64,000 bases of DNA from Prostheceraeus crozeri (GCA_907163375.1 CAJQUW010007059.1:186001-250000), one strand, 5' to 3'. Shown: positions 1 through 12,429, counted from the first letter of the stretch. Notes: a model not told the origin generated them from the sequence alone. Numbers and translations: made by a program.

Positions 1-558
1 ACGATGAGGACGATCAAGTGTCTCCTCCAAGTATGAAAGATGCTGCGGAGATGATACGGAAACTCCAGGTATTTTTTGAATGTCGTCCATAGGATAGCAA
101 TAAATCGTTGACATTACTTATGAAGCTGAAATCATCTGTGCATGATATGATCTTGACCACAAAGAAACAATCCTTGATTATGGATTTCTTTCAGAAGTGA
201 AATGCATTTGTAATTAGCCTGAACAATTCTTTTATTCTCTGACAATTTTCAAAGTTGGAAATCGTCAAGTACTTAATTGCCTGCCATGAAAGTTTGAAAT
301 TTTATGCACATGTATTAGAATCCTCTTAATACAGTATACATGTATACAAATGCATTTTTTTGATTTTATATCGGTTCCATAATGGAAAATTTAACAAAAC
401 TCCTGATTTGACTTAGTACATCAGATATAAAAAAAGAAATTCAGTCACTAAACTTGTATGTACATGTATTTCTACCCAGTTTGCGTAATCCGCCAGTTCG
501 CGTAATCCGCCACTTCTCTCATGGTCCCTTGAGGTGGCGGATTAGACGAATTCTACTG
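1..558 (+). mobile_element. Tigger/pogo-type DNA transposon, 3' part
   Basis: The left end is cut by the window edge. It holds the C-terminal end of a pogo/Tigger transposase (3-200), about 300 bp of AT-rich untranslated sequence, and a terminal inverted repeat ending at 558. Read inward on the minus strand the end is CAGTAGAATTCGTCTAATCC, the form expected of a Tigger/pogo terminus, with repeated 'aatccgcc' subterminal units at 487-512. It is followed by TA (559-560), the expected target duplication. The matching left end is outside the window. The target lies in a (TA)n tract. Confidence 0.75.
3..200 (+). pseudogene. Tigger/pogo transposase, C-terminal fragment
   Basis: The frame starting at 3 reads DEDDQVSPPSMKDAAEMI and ends with LIMDFFQK and a TGA at 198-200. 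An acidic stretch, then a short helical segment of the 'AAEMIRKLQVFFE' type, then a terminal 'DFF' is the usual tail of Tigger/jerky-like transposases derived from the CENP-B/pogo group. The DDE catalytic core would lie left of the window. One in-frame TAG at 90-92 interrupts the tail, so this copy is likely dead or lacks its last residues. The family call comes from recognised sequence style, not a search. Confidence 0.65.
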
Positions 559-579
559 TATATATATATATATATACAT
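559..579. repeat. (TA)n microsatellite
   Basis: A TA run directly abuts the Tigger terminus and probably supplied its TA target site. Open frames across 519-904 are translations of this and the next TA tract and are not genes. Confidence 0.85.
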
Positions 580-693
580 AGATCTGGCTGACGATTGTAT
601 TGGACACAATACATGAAACTCTGAGTACCGGTACAAGTTGTTTTTTCAATTACGGTATATACATATACTGGTTTCACGATATAATCATCGATA

Positions 694-728
694 CTATATA
701 TATATATATATATATATACATATATATA
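694..728. repeat. (TA)n microsatellite
   Basis: Second dinucleotide tract, about 35 bp, interrupted once by 'ca'. No coding evidence. Confidence 0.85.
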
Positions 729-729
729 G

Positions 730-2749
730 TTCATATCTGCTGCGAAAAATCACGCAGAAAATATTGGTTCAAGGAGCTTCATTATACCAAGCAACATACA
801 GTATTCGATTTAAGCGATGGTGCGTTACAGCTGATATTGGAATGCAGACATGCATGTTAAGTTATGGATGTATGAATGAATGCATGATGCATCTACACTT
901 TTAGATGTTTACATACTTACTCCTCGTTCATTGTCGGTTGGGTGCCAGGTTTGAGGGTGCGACACTTCGGTTACGTCGATTTTCAATACCATGAGTGCGC
1001 TTCCTCCACATTATCCGGTCTTGCGCAAGTGGAAAGTTGGGATGTAGAAGCTCCATATCCTTTATTTGTACGTATGCAATGCATTTTTTCATAAATGCTG
1101 TAGATGTGACTCGGATTTATCGTGTTCTCTTTCCTATTTTCACATGGGTCTAAAAGATATGTAGAATTTCCTTGTCATCTTGAGTATAGACTTATTACGA
1201 CATTGTGTAATTTGTGAGCCATGATTTTGACGAATTTCACTGATCCATTGCCTATGTTCTATATGCAATTCCAATAAAGATGTTCGATGAGAAAAATGAG
1301 TTTTGCTGTTTGTAAGGACCATCACGCCAACGACATTAGCTCCTTATGTCCGTAACTCCAACATGTACGGTAATGGATTCATGTGGGTTAGTAGCCGCTT
1401 AAGATCATTGAGAATCGTGCATGATTCAGCAATGAGACGAAATTATTTGGTAAGGAAGTTGTAGAAAAGTCTAAGATCCGCTCAGACTGGAAAAGTTGCC
1501 ACATAACTGACTTCACTCATCATTCGCACAGAAAAAAATCCTTCCTTAAAATTAGTTATGAAAATCTGTAAATCATTCCGCTCATTAAACTATGGTCATC
1601 AGATTGTGAAACTATGTTAAGTATCTCAGATTGTTGAAGTTATTGTACAATACGCAATGGGAATGAAATATATCAATCGCAATTGAAAGCCCTACGCCTA
1701 ACACTGACTGTTGTGCTCATGTACAATATCAAAACTCTTCCCTATCACAAGAACTTTTACTTTTGAGTTCCTGATTCATTAATATATTACATATCCAAGC
1801 AGCGAATTAGATGACCTTCACTTCTCCGGTGGAATCACGGGCATTGTTGTGCTACATGACGTAGGAGAGACCGCGGTGACATAACAGCATTTCCGACGTT
1901 CAAATAATGATAAACAATAAACTATGCTCAGTCCGTATTTTAAATCATTTCATAGTGGACAAAATTCTGCAATAGGAGTACTTCACCGTCCCATGTTCAA
2001 TTTCAAAAAGCTCAAGAGCTGCAAAACCAACCCCATCGATGGGTGGTGTGGCTTCCCATCAATCAGCCCTGTCAATCAATTTCCAAACATCAAATAGAAC
2101 TCAACTTTCTCAATTCTCACACAATCTGCTCTTGTCAGCCAGTCGATCAAACTATACACATAGATTCCTTCAGTTTGGAGCTAGACTAAAAAATATTTTA
2201 AAACTAGGATTATAACATTATTTGTTTTCTTTTATTAGGTGCGCATCTCAGCCTACAGCAATGAACGCCAGCGAAGAGAGAAAGGAACAAGGCTTGTACT
2301 TTCTCCGAACATAATAAAACCTGCTGTGAAGAACCCACTGGCCTGAAATCAAGGGACGACACTATCGTTTCTAGGTGGGCTACCGTGCTCAAGCCCCAAA
2401 GAACTTAAACACCATCTTCCATAGTCGGTTTCCTGACAATTACTTATGAGTCCCTTCAATTCCTCAATAAATCCTTGAGGAGGCTTGTATTCCTGACGAA
2501 CTATGTCCGGACAGCACGGAAACAAATGTATTTCCAGCCTTCACTATTCTGATTGTCAGTCAAAATGCACTGTCTGTAGCAAGCAACTACGCATTGCAAC
2601 AAATCTTCAGTTGTCATCTAGACCACTGAATCAAAAATAAAAATTACTAGAAGCGATTAGCTGTTTCGTCGTATGAGATGAACTAGGATGATGATCGACA
2701 GTCAGCTGGTGAACTGTTTGTAAGCTCTTGAATTTAAACAAAATCTCCT
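730..2749. other. Intergenic stretch, nothing recognised
   Basis: AT-rich sequence downstream (in the SLC66A2 sense) of the host gene. The only open frames are short and low in complexity. No motif, terminal repeat or splice-bounded coding block was recognised. Confidence 0.5.
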
Positions 2750-3330
2750 ACAAATTTAGATGGAATTTGTGATAGAAACATCCTTGCATAAAAAATATCA
2801 ATCTCTAGCTTCCGACATTGTGTCAGCATTTTCTGTAAAAGCGTTGACATTTCCTGATAGAGTGAACAATTCTCTATCCAATGATACCAAGTTTGTTGTA
2901 TGTCTTTGCAGGATAAAAATAACATAACGATCACGTGAATGAAATATGTCCAATTTTGAATTATTGCCATTTAAATACAACTGTTACAATTTTTTGCAAA
3001 ACCATTGACATTTCTGGTGGTTTCAGAAAATTTGCAGTCTTTTGATACCTCATACACGCTGCAACTCGCCGTGGTTAAAATAACATCATCAACCGGTGTT
3101 TTTGACATTCTCGAACAATCCACAAACCACTCCCCAGACAATTCTGCGGCATCTCAGATAAAACTGAGCATATTTCTTCAATGTATGGTTCCTATGTATC
3201 ATAAAATTTTCTTAGTTTTGACTGTAATCTTGTAGTTAAAATAACATAGGAACATGGGGCCTAAATGACCATTTTTTCTGGGGCCTAAATGTACTGGGGC
3301 CTAATTGACTAGGATTCCATCAATCGTGTA
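2750..3330 (+). repeat. Left arm of a long inverted repeat
   Basis: Matches the reverse complement of 5010-5625 along its whole length. Shared blocks in order include 'gatggaatttgtga', 'agcttccgacattgt', 'catttcctgata', 'tcagaaaatttgcag', 'gttttgactgtaa' and 'ggggcctaaatgacc'. By eye identity is roughly 70-80% with small indels, so the arms are old. The right part carries repeated 'ggggcctaa' units (3256-3310). No transposase was recognised in either arm. It may be one foldback element or two opposite copies of one repeat family. Confidence 0.75.
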
Positions 3331-5009
3331 TATGCATTTTTCAAGTCTTGCAATGTCCTAACGTTATGTCACCATGATTATCGTGAATTTGTCGTCTATG
3401 AATGTATTGCATTTCATATATATTAGACCCAGTATAGCATGGATTATACAGTGAGATTATATCAACTTCATAATACACGCATGTGTCTTAGCGTATCTAT
3501 CATTTCCGTGTGTAATTCCAGTTCATAGAATCCTAGAGGCCAGCTAACAGTCTCTTAAAGGCGAATTAGATGTAATTTTTCTGTTGGATACTGAATTTAA
3601 TTCTGTTTTTAATTAAGTTATAAATTTTGTTAGAGTAAACCCCAGAACTTTGAATTGGCTGCTGCAGCTGTGCCTGTGATAAAAGTATGTAAAACAATTC
3701 AATTTTAATTTTTTGAATTGACTCTTTTGAAGGTTTGTTCTGTTCTTCTTTTATGCAACCTAATTTAGCTTTTATTATCCAATTTCAGAAGAATCTCAAT
3801 GTTTGTAAAGATAAAGACTAGCGAACAAATTCGTTATATGAAGTGAACTTTTTTGTGGTTATGTTTTTTAGCCTCCATGTTTATACTGATTAATTTTTTT
3901 TTTTGTTATAGATAAAATCTATTCATGCCATAATGATCGGCTATGTATTATTTCCTTAGTGAATTTCAGGTAGTTCTAGCATGCAAATCAGATATGATTT
4001 ACCATGCAATTGATGAAAACGTAATGGTGCGTCAGGTTGGTGAAATTCATTTTTTGAACCGCATGATCGATCCAGAAATGAATTGAATAGAAATATATGT
4101 GAAGAACCCATTTGTGATTACGAGCACCCCAGTCGGCAAGTGCAATGAATCATTGCATATTTCTAACACGAACTGGTCTATTCCAAACTCAGTTGAAGAA
4201 TTCAATTCTGTATCGATCGTGCTGTTTAAAAGCGCACTCCACCTTCCTGGGGACCATGGTCAACTTCATCAAGTGCATCGTAAAATCATGCATGATTTTT
4301 TGAGCAACATCAAATGTCACATTGATAAATCATTGATGCTTAATGGATCATGGATAATATTCATGCATGAATCATGCATTCCCATGCATGATTGATTTCT
4401 GATACATGCATGAAATCATCCATAAATATCCATGGACGGGCGACTAGGGTAGCATTGAGTCACAATTCACGGAAAGTGCCATTAATTTCACGTTAAAAAT
4501 CTTTTTGTCAATTTAACTGTGATTTGACTCAAAGAAAAGAGCCATTGACTTCAAATCATCTCAGGGAGTTTGTCAGGGAGAAATTCTCATTGATATCAAT
4601 GCATTTTTATGTGCGAAAACCGGAAAACCGTCTACAAATGATTGGCCTATCGAGCGTTACCCCACTCAAAATACTGCCATGACCATTGCCCATAGCCTGA
4701 GCCTTACTACTCTATATCCCTGCTATGTCCCATGCCCATACCTAGGCTTAGCTTCCCACTGCCAGCCAAGCCATCGCTTAGATGCCGTTGCTATGATAAC
4801 GCATGACCACGACGTAAGCCTATCACTTCCATAGAGTATGGTAACACTTCATTGTTCATGTCCGTTCTACTCCTTCATCATCTTCGGATTCAAAGCAGCA
4901 CCAGAGTTTTGACCATCAAATCTTCGACCTTGAACGAATTCTTTCAAGTCAAATAGGGCTACTGCTATCATCAGTTGTGAAAAGGTCTTTGCACTAGAAT
5001 ATGTAGGTA
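3331..5009. other. Spacer of the long inverted repeat
   Basis: About 1.7 kb between the arms. Positions 4285-4440 are crowded with the palindrome ATGCAT and its extension CATGCATG, giving local self-complementarity. An open frame at 4099-4395 runs through it but resembles nothing known. No gene is supported. Confidence 0.4.
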
Positions 5010-5625
5010 CCCAACCATCTAGATTCCATATAAAATGGTCATTTAGGCCCCATTGGCATGTTATTTTAACTACAATTAAGCTTACAGTCAAAACCAAGAA
5101 AATATTGATACAGGAGCTACACAGATGTGCTTCGAAATAGTGCAGAATTGTCGGGGAGTGGTATATGGATTGCTCGAGAATGTCAAAAACAACGATTCTC
5201 GATGTGATTTTAACCGCGGCGAATGAGGTATCAATTGATAAAAAACTGCAAATTTTCTGAAACTCTCAGAAATATCAATGGTATTATATACAAGAAATTG
5301 TAATTGGAAAAGCAAAGGCTTATAGGTAATTCGAAATAGGACGTATTTCATTTACGTGATCATTGTTATTTTTATCTTTCAAGACATGCAACAAAAATGG
5401 CATTGGATAGAGATCTCTATCCAATGCCATTTTTGTTGCATGTCTTGAAAGATAAAAATAACAATGATCACGCAATTCGAATTGCTCACTAGGCCTATAT
5501 CAGGAAATATATACGCTTTTAGCAAAGATGCTGTTTAAGCTTTTTAGCTCTCCGATACAATGTCGGAAGCTACATAATGATATATTTTGTGAAGATCAGT
5601 CACAAATTCCATCTTTTGGTTTATA
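5010..5625 (-). repeat. Right arm of the long inverted repeat
   Basis: Reverse-complement partner of 2750-3330. It differs in carrying an inverted duplication at 5355-5472 where the left arm has the corresponding segment once (about 2875-2940). The duplication therefore arose in this arm, after the arms diverged. Confidence 0.75.
5355..5472. repeat. Perfect 118-bp palindrome
   Basis: Two 59-bp arms, from CGTGATCATTGTTATT inward, meet with no spacer at an AGATCT centre (5411-5416). I saw no mismatch. The unit equals a segment present once in the left arm of the larger inverted repeat, so this is a local head-to-head duplication. A spacer-free palindrome this long can extrude as a cruciform or hairpin and is usually unstable, so it is probably young. 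An assembly fold-back artefact is also possible. Confidence 0.9.
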
Positions 5626-7082
5626 CTGTATGCATTTACATGCAAGACATTTTCTCAGAATCAGGATAGTGTTTTTTAACTTTGTGTGCGGAACATAGCA
5701 TGGTCTTTGTTTTTAATAAGTTTTTGAAAATTCAGTGAACAAACACAATTTCTTGCTGTCTTCACATCAAAGGATGCAGAAATTTGAGAAAACGATATTA
5801 TATTCAGAAGTTCACGTATATTTGGTGTTTGACAAATTATTCTGTCGAAAAAAAATTACGTGACAAAATATCAAGATAACGCATACATTTGAGAAAACAG
5901 TAACAAAACCGTATCAAATCAGATTTCTAACACTGCAAAAGACGGAATGACTCCTGAGTTATTTTTAGAAAAAAAACATCGTGTATATATGTATATATAT
6001 AACCGGAGTATAGATATGATCCAATTAAATTGCAAACATTTTAGAATGATAAATGATACCAATTCCCTATAATCACCATATCTGCATCCTATGAAAGTTC
6101 AAGAGTTGACCATTGAACGATAAATCGAGTTTGTACATAGAATTAACTTACTGTAAATATGATTTGTGTGTAACTTAAATAATCAAGTGATTGCAGCAGC
6201 TATGCCAGTTTAAAGATTGTTACTCGCCTAGCATAATAACAAGAAAATATAATTAGCCGACGAATCTTAAATTCGATGCGACAAAAAGAGTTACATGCAA
6301 ATATGACAAAGAATGTGATGTAATCGTACAATCATTGAAACCAGTGCAATATACAATCTGACACAAACGATATAACTTACACTTAAGACAATTTGCTGCA
6401 ACATTTCCTCATGCAAAAAAACACTTGTTTACCATATTCGATCTTGTACAGGGCGAAGAGAAACCTGACAACAATACTTTGCATATAAGTAATGATGCGC
6501 AGTATCAGAATGGTTTCGAAAATGTATGAAATGAAAAACGGGGCCAGCGACAGTAATTGTATCTCTCATTATTCTCTTAAAATAAACAATATGAAGAAAA
6601 TCAATCTGTGACAAATGACCTCACCAGCGAAGAACACGGCAGAAGTCAGGTGAAGTTGGAAGTGCTATTTTCGAATGGTTTTGGTTAAAATCAATAACAA
6701 GTTAACAAAAATTGAAATACTAATGCAAATAAAATCCGAAATGGGATTATCTAGAATTCCTCTGATTGCTCAAAGTTACTGAGCTGCGAAAAATTTATCT
6801 TCTGGTTTCGAAATTTTAGAATGATGTGAGACGAAAAAAAATGTTGAACATGCTCCATTGCCCATTGCAACTAACAGCTGAATTTCTTTGCAAAACTGAA
6901 AATCCATACTGCTTCAAGTACCAAAATCCTCGTTGATCAGCATTTGAGAATCAAATGCGAATATGTTCTGGATGGCAAAAAGAAGTAATAAATATAACAC
7001 ATATGTCTCACTCAGCTTATATTGAATACTAAACCAGCGAGCACCAATGCACAGCCACTGTATGATAATAGTCTGATTATTA
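5626..7082. other. Region downstream of the SLC66A2 stop codon
   Basis: On the SLC66A2 sense this follows the stop codon and should contain the 3' UTR. No clear AATAAA on the minus strand close to the stop was found. The rest is AT-rich with no recognised gene or element. Confidence 0.4.
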
Positions 7083-7263
7083 TCATCGTGAATGGTTAGA
7101 ACTAGGATAAATATATCGATATATGAATACTTGACTTAAAATAGAGATGTCAATGCAAACTTGCAGGATGCCACATATGGTGAACTGGGCTGGTGCTTCG
7201 CGCAATATGAAGTAAACAGTCTTGAAAACGTCACCAGATGTCCACATCAGCACCATACTGACA
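7083..7263 (-). CDS. SLC66A2: SLC66A2 (PQLC1), last coding exon
   Basis: SLC66A2/PQLC1 is a multi-pass PQ-loop membrane protein. Family knowledge links it and its yeast counterpart Any1 to endosome/Golgi membranes and phospholipid distribution. Read on the minus strand, the exon follows a 'ttttttcag' acceptor (AG at 7264-7265). After one base completing a split Ser codon it encodes VSMVLMWTSGDVFKTVYF and then a final hydrophobic segment, ending in TGA at 7083-7085. The block MVLMWTSGD-FKT-YF matches my recollection of the C-terminal part of vertebrate PQLC1 almost residue for residue. Length is 181 bp: 1 + 60 codons including stop. The tail after the last membrane segment is short (IYPSSNHSR) and unlike the vertebrate tail. 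The phase fits the exon at 24302-24518. Confidence 0.92.
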
Positions 7264-8430
7264 CTGAAAAAAGAAAAGGAAAAGACAGTGAGCTGAAATG
7301 ATTAGGAACTAAAATAGTTCAGCATTATACAAATGATTTCGAATTAGAAATTGAATGATAAGATCTAAATGATATTAAAAATGCGATTTTGATTAGTAAT
7401 GAATTCTGAAGTTCGTATGCATGATCACATGTATGACTGAAATGATAAAATTACTATACCAGTAGAGTAATATTATATAAAAGAACAGAAATTTAAATGT
7501 GTTCATGCGCCACACGTCTCTGATAAACAAGAACTGACGTAAACGCAGTTAAATAGCACTTGGGCACGTCTTCTAATAATACTCATCGATAAAAGTCAAA
7601 ATCCGAATTAGAATTTGTGAAAAATAAAAAATGATTTCAAACTAGATATAAATTATATCTGCGGAATTAATGTCTGACATAATAATACTATGACAGGCAT
7701 TAAGCATGCAATTATCAGCAAGCAATTTCTGAAGGATTGAGGATTGACTGTTTGTTGGGAAGCATAACATTAATGAAAGGCTAAAAAACGAAGTGAAATT
7801 ACGCGAATTAGAAAAGCCATCAAAAAGTTAACCTTAACATATATTCCATGAATTCCACGGAATGCCAAAATTTTAGCAATTTTACCAATTTGTATTCAAT
7901 GCTATCGAAATAAAATAATTCAAAAGTAGCGCACTCAATCGTACTACAAACATGAAATTCTCCTCTTTTTATCTCTTCTTCCCCCTGTTTGAGGTCAGAA
8001 ATACGGACATACAAAATCAAACAAATTTGATAAAAATCTCAATTTAATTTTGAAAAAACAAAAGCCTATTAGACATCTGGGGTTCCCGTTTTTAAAGATT
8101 ATTGAATACAAGCCTTAATACCACTTGCTGTTATTCCATTGCCTAATCTTATTCCGTACTTTTGAATGCTTAATACAATTACAAATAAATCACGAAATCT
8201 ACTAAATTTGCGTGTTGTATACAAAAATGTTAATTTTTCTTACTGCACTTTTTAGAAATGTGTTTTATCGAAATCGATATATAGGTGATACATATCGAAC
8301 CAATTTCCTTGGTAACGTGATTAATGTTGTTCGTTGATTGTAGCTGCCATTGCAAATATAATTTTGTCGAGTGGAAGCTAGGAGAGTGTAGTAAATGGAA
8401 GCTATCCAAAACTAATTCTCGTAAAAAGTA
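7264..8430 (-). other. Start of the 17.0-kb SLC66A2 intron, no element recognised
   Basis: Sequence upstream (in gene sense) of the last exon. It begins with a normal acceptor and is AT-rich. Open frames here (for example 7820-8020) resemble nothing. Confidence 0.5.
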
Positions 8431-8439
8431 CAGGGACGT

Positions 8440-9985
8440 GCATTCAGGGTGGGTTGCGTAACGTCGAAGAGACTGGAAAAGATACAAATATTTGCAAGCT
8501 GAGATCAAGGTCGAGATAATGAAGTCCAAGCAGCAGTCCGTAGCCAATTTAAAGAACTCAACTCAAAGTGCTAGGGAGTTGTTTGGAAATCTTACCGGCA
8601 AGAATAATACTGGGACAATTTTATTTCAAAAGAGAGTCTTCGTGTATTGACCGGGAAGTTTCATAACACTTCATCGACTGTATTTGGTATGTCTGACTCT
8701 GCTTCTTTTGAAGATGAAGTCCTCGAATGTAATGATCTGGTTGATATCTGGGATATTAAAATTACCGACCACGACGTATACAAGCAATTGGCGAGTCTGT
8801 CTGTCAGCACATATGTAGGATAGGTAGGGTCCCAACCAAACTACACAGGGAATTAGCTGATCTCTTCACTTTTCCTCTTCGTCGTATACTTGAAATTTCA
8901 ATCAGACAAAGGTGTTTCCCTCAACTATGGAAGAAAGTCATCATTACTCCAAAGCCGAAAATCTGTCCTCCATCTACTGAGAAATTTCGTCCAATCATTC
9001 TGCTCCCAGTGCCGTCAAACATTTTTGAAATATGTAATTATACGTGATAAAATGTAACTATATGAAAGTCCTTGTGGCAATGCACAGCATCGGTTTCGAC
9101 CGAGACCTATAGCTACAGCTTTGGTTGATATAATCGAAAAGTGCTATTCGGAGTTTGATAAAATTCAGACAAGTAGTGTTGCTGTAATTTCCTGCGACCT
9201 ACCTGCATTTGATTGCATAAATCACAAGCTGATTATCAGAAAGCTCAAAACTTTGTCCTTTCCTGTTGGTGCTGTCAGATGCTTAAGAAGTTATCTTGAT
9301 GATCGACATTTTCAGTACGCGCTAACGAGTTATTCTCAAACACTTGTTATGAAAAAGGTGTTCCACAAGGCTCTGTATTAGGGGCCACTCTCCTTCCTGT
9401 TTTTGTAGCAGACTTCATCCTTGATTCTGAAAGCACTCAGCTTCGTCAGTCCCCCGATGATTTCAACCTAGTCGTTACAATGGGACTACACAGCAATAAT
9501 GAAGATAATCTCATCTGAAATCTATAGCACTGAAAATGGTGTCAGAGAAATAAGTTGCTTCTCAACAAAAAGAAGTGAAAAAGTGCTCATGTGCATCAAA
9601 AGGAAAGGCGACTATTCAATGGACTTGCCGACACCAATTGTCAATAAACCCAACGTCCCTACTGTTGCTTTGAACAAGTTGTCCTGGAATGATCGTGTTG
9701 CAGAAGTGATTAAGAGTTGTAATCGACGGTTCTGTGTCACCAGGAAGCTGAAGTATTTTACGTGAGTGATTTGTTGAAGATTTGTCATGGTCTAATACGC
9801 TCTGTGCTTGAGAACGCGTCCCCGGTTTTTGTCCATTTGCCATTTGGTAATGCTCAAAAGCTACAAAGAGTTGAAAATAGTGCAATGAGATTGATACATG
9901 GGTCAAATTTCGCATCCGATGGTAACAGCCTTGATAGCAGGCGAACAAAGTCGAGTAGGAAGTTGTTTAAAACAATTGACTCAGC
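8440..9985 (+). pseudogene. Decayed LINE (CR1/jockey-like) reverse transcriptase
   Basis: Coding traces of a non-LTR retrotransposon appear in order across three frames. These are an EN-RT linker (KYKYLQAEIKVEIMKSK, about 8490), the RT finger region (KFRPIILLPVPSNIFE, about 8980), a degraded motif A region (VISCDLPAFDCINHKL, about 9185-9230), a degraded motif B (GVPQGS-like, about 9355-9385) and a C-terminal block (HGLIRSVLENASPVFVH, about 9788-9840). Many indels and stops separate these pieces, and the YADD box was not found. This is an old 5'-truncated copy inside the SLC66A2 intron, antisense to the gene. The exact clade is uncertain. Confidence 0.8.
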
Positions 9986-10413
9986 TCCTGTGTGCTACGC
10001 AAGTACATTCCCAGGAAATTACATTTTTGTGTGCCAATGTGCCACTCGAAAAAGTCGACCATGATTTCCAAAATCATTACTACTACATCTACTATCAGTT
10101 CAAACAATCGACTGATCATGATATCCAAGATCATGATGAGAACTTACTTAGGTAAAATCTTGTACAATTTTTCATACAGGATCTGATTCATGCAACGTAC
10201 ATTGAATACAAGGTTACAATTAACTCATAAATTACGTTTTATTACAAATTTGCAGCGTTTTCCCTCATAAACGAGAATGTGATCTAGTCAAAATCAATGC
10301 AATAGAGTACCTCATTTATAAATAGATCGTGAGTCGTATAGCATTGATAGATATTGCTAAAAAATAAAAATTAGAAACGCAATTTCATACCTCCCAAGAT
10401 ACTTTTTCAAGTT

Positions 10414-10728
10414 TCAGAGCATTTTTACACAGAAGACTATACCACCGCTAGCAACTGTTCCTTTCTCCCTCTTAATCAGAAACAAAACAGCTGTCACAAA
10501 AACATCTGCCGATAACATACGATCGAAATTTGACGATGCACAATCAAAATATCTCCTATTCAAAACAATAAAAGGTTCAAGTTTTTCAGCACCATCACAA
10601 AGTTCGTTCTCTATGCTGAACATCCTTCTGAGTTGCTCATTGATCTCGCGAATCTCTTGAAATTGCGGACAAGTTTCGTCTAAATTATCCAAATTAGTGG
10701 ATAATTTATCTTGCAAATGGCCGGTCAA
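10414..10728 (-). CDS. Unrecognised 104-residue open frame
   Basis: Begins MTGHLQDKLSTNLDNLDE and continues with a Glu/Asp-rich, probably helical stretch, then a short hydrophobic run (FVTAVLFLI). I do not recognise it. It has no splice or terminal-repeat context and sits in a host intron between a dead LINE and a piggyBac end. It could be an exon remnant of another element or chance. Confidence 0.2.
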   Translation of the reverse strand: MTGHLQDKLSTNLDNLDETCPQFQEIREINEQLRRMFSIENELCDGAEKLEPFIVLNRRYFDCASSNFDRMLSADVFVTAVLFLIKREKGTVASGGIVFCVKML

Positions 10729-12316
10729 GGCCCATTTTGTCGAGAATATTCAGGCCCACTCACATAGTAGATAAGACATTAGTGATATATACTGTAGGAT
10801 GTAACGCATTAAAAGCACAACTGCACGCATACATTCATGGCTGATTTTTTGAGTTTGATTTTCGTCATAGACCAAGAATAGTTCACAATAAACTGATCGG
10901 TCGGCACAAAACGGCACTAATCGATCGGTCGATTTAGCACAAACGACAATTTGACCATTAAAGGTTAAACATAGGATACTATATGCTCGAATTCAAAGAC
11001 CTAATACTCACAACGCTGAAATGATCCATGAGTGCGTCCCTATATGACTACGCAAAAAAATAATGGAAAGTATCATACTCCCAAAATCCAATAGACATAT
11101 CGTTAGTCCGATACCTGATACAGTAATGTGACGCATTATGTTCCAACTTCATAGGAGATCGATGCTCGACACTCAAAACCTCGACACACAAACTTACACA
11201 AGCTACTTGGTACTCGATACCCGAAATGATTAAATCAGTCGAACTACCCGCAACTCGATACCAAAAATTTTAACCCTTATTCTACTGATGTCCAATATAT
11301 TAGACAATCTTCAAACATTTTTTTAAAAAAATGACCTGATGATTGACGATTTAATTTTATATAATATGCATTATTCTATATCTAATCTGCTATGCAAAAA
11401 TATTTCAACCCAACGATTGAAGCGATATTCTTATCTTACATTATCATAAAATATGAGATAACCATAAGGTACGAATATATTCGTATTTTTTTGATTTGCC
11501 ACTAGCATTGACCATGTTTTACATCGAAATTTTGTATGTACAATCATTTAAGTAGGATATCATTAATTAATTACTGAGATTCATGACAGTCACAGATAAG
11601 TCGCCGCATTAGCCGTGTCCAATATGTTGGACATCAGAAGTCAACTAAAGTCTCACAGCAGATAAGTGAATTTGTACTACCACGATTAAATCTATCAATC
11701 TCATCGGATACATGGATGAAGTAAGTTACTCTCATGCAGCTCTCTTTAGACGACCATTCGATGCTAGTATGATTCATCTGCTTTATTTTCTCAGCTTAGA
11801 AAGCGAGTTCCTATAAGGTGAAGATCAGGTCTATTGTCTTCCCACCATGTCATATGATGACTAAGCATTCATTTATTGAACGACAAATGAGATAAACAAA
11901 ATCACTCGTCATTTCATCGTGTTACTGTGCCGTTGACGCATCTAATCAAATCTAGCTATCGAGTGATGTTTGATATTGGGATTCATGTTAAGATTTTTGG
12001 AAAAGTACCGGATCTGATACTGGACATTGGTAGCTTGGTAAAATAGTGGCTGTATTCAAAAGCTCATATCGGGCTGATGGTAGAGAATGGCGTCTAAAAG
12101 TTCGCAAAAAGTTTGTCCGCGCTTGCAAAGGTGGAATGGTACATATTTCTTCGTTTCAATCGGTATACCTACCACTTCCACGTGATGAGGAGACAATGGT
12201 TCCCGACACCGGTAGAGATTCTATTCAAATACAAGAAACGGGCAATTTGGAATTTGAACCTACCGACGAAGCAAGTGATGACAATGAAGCCGTCGATTCG
12301 GTAGAAGAACGTAGTT

Positions 12317-12392
12317 GGAAAGAGCCAATATTGAAAGATTGTGGTTTTATTTTCTTTTTGTTATTTCTTGCAATTAATTTCAGTTAACATTA
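12317..12392 (+). repeat. Segment shared with the foldback element at 29.8 kb
   Basis: Contains 'agccaatattgaaagat', a T-rich stretch, 'caattaatttcagttaac'. The same series occurs at 29811-29876 and, inverted, at 30000-30065. The stretch ends in a plausible splice acceptor (tttcag at 12380-12385). It could be one arm of that foldback family inserted in the piggyBac element, or part of the element itself. Confidence 0.6.
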
Positions 12393-12429
12393 TTCGCAAA
12401 TTATTATTCGTATCGGCTAAGAAATTCTG

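Noticed and set aside
519-904. Overlapping frames encoding Ile/Tyr repeats
   Set aside because: They are translations of two TA microsatellites.
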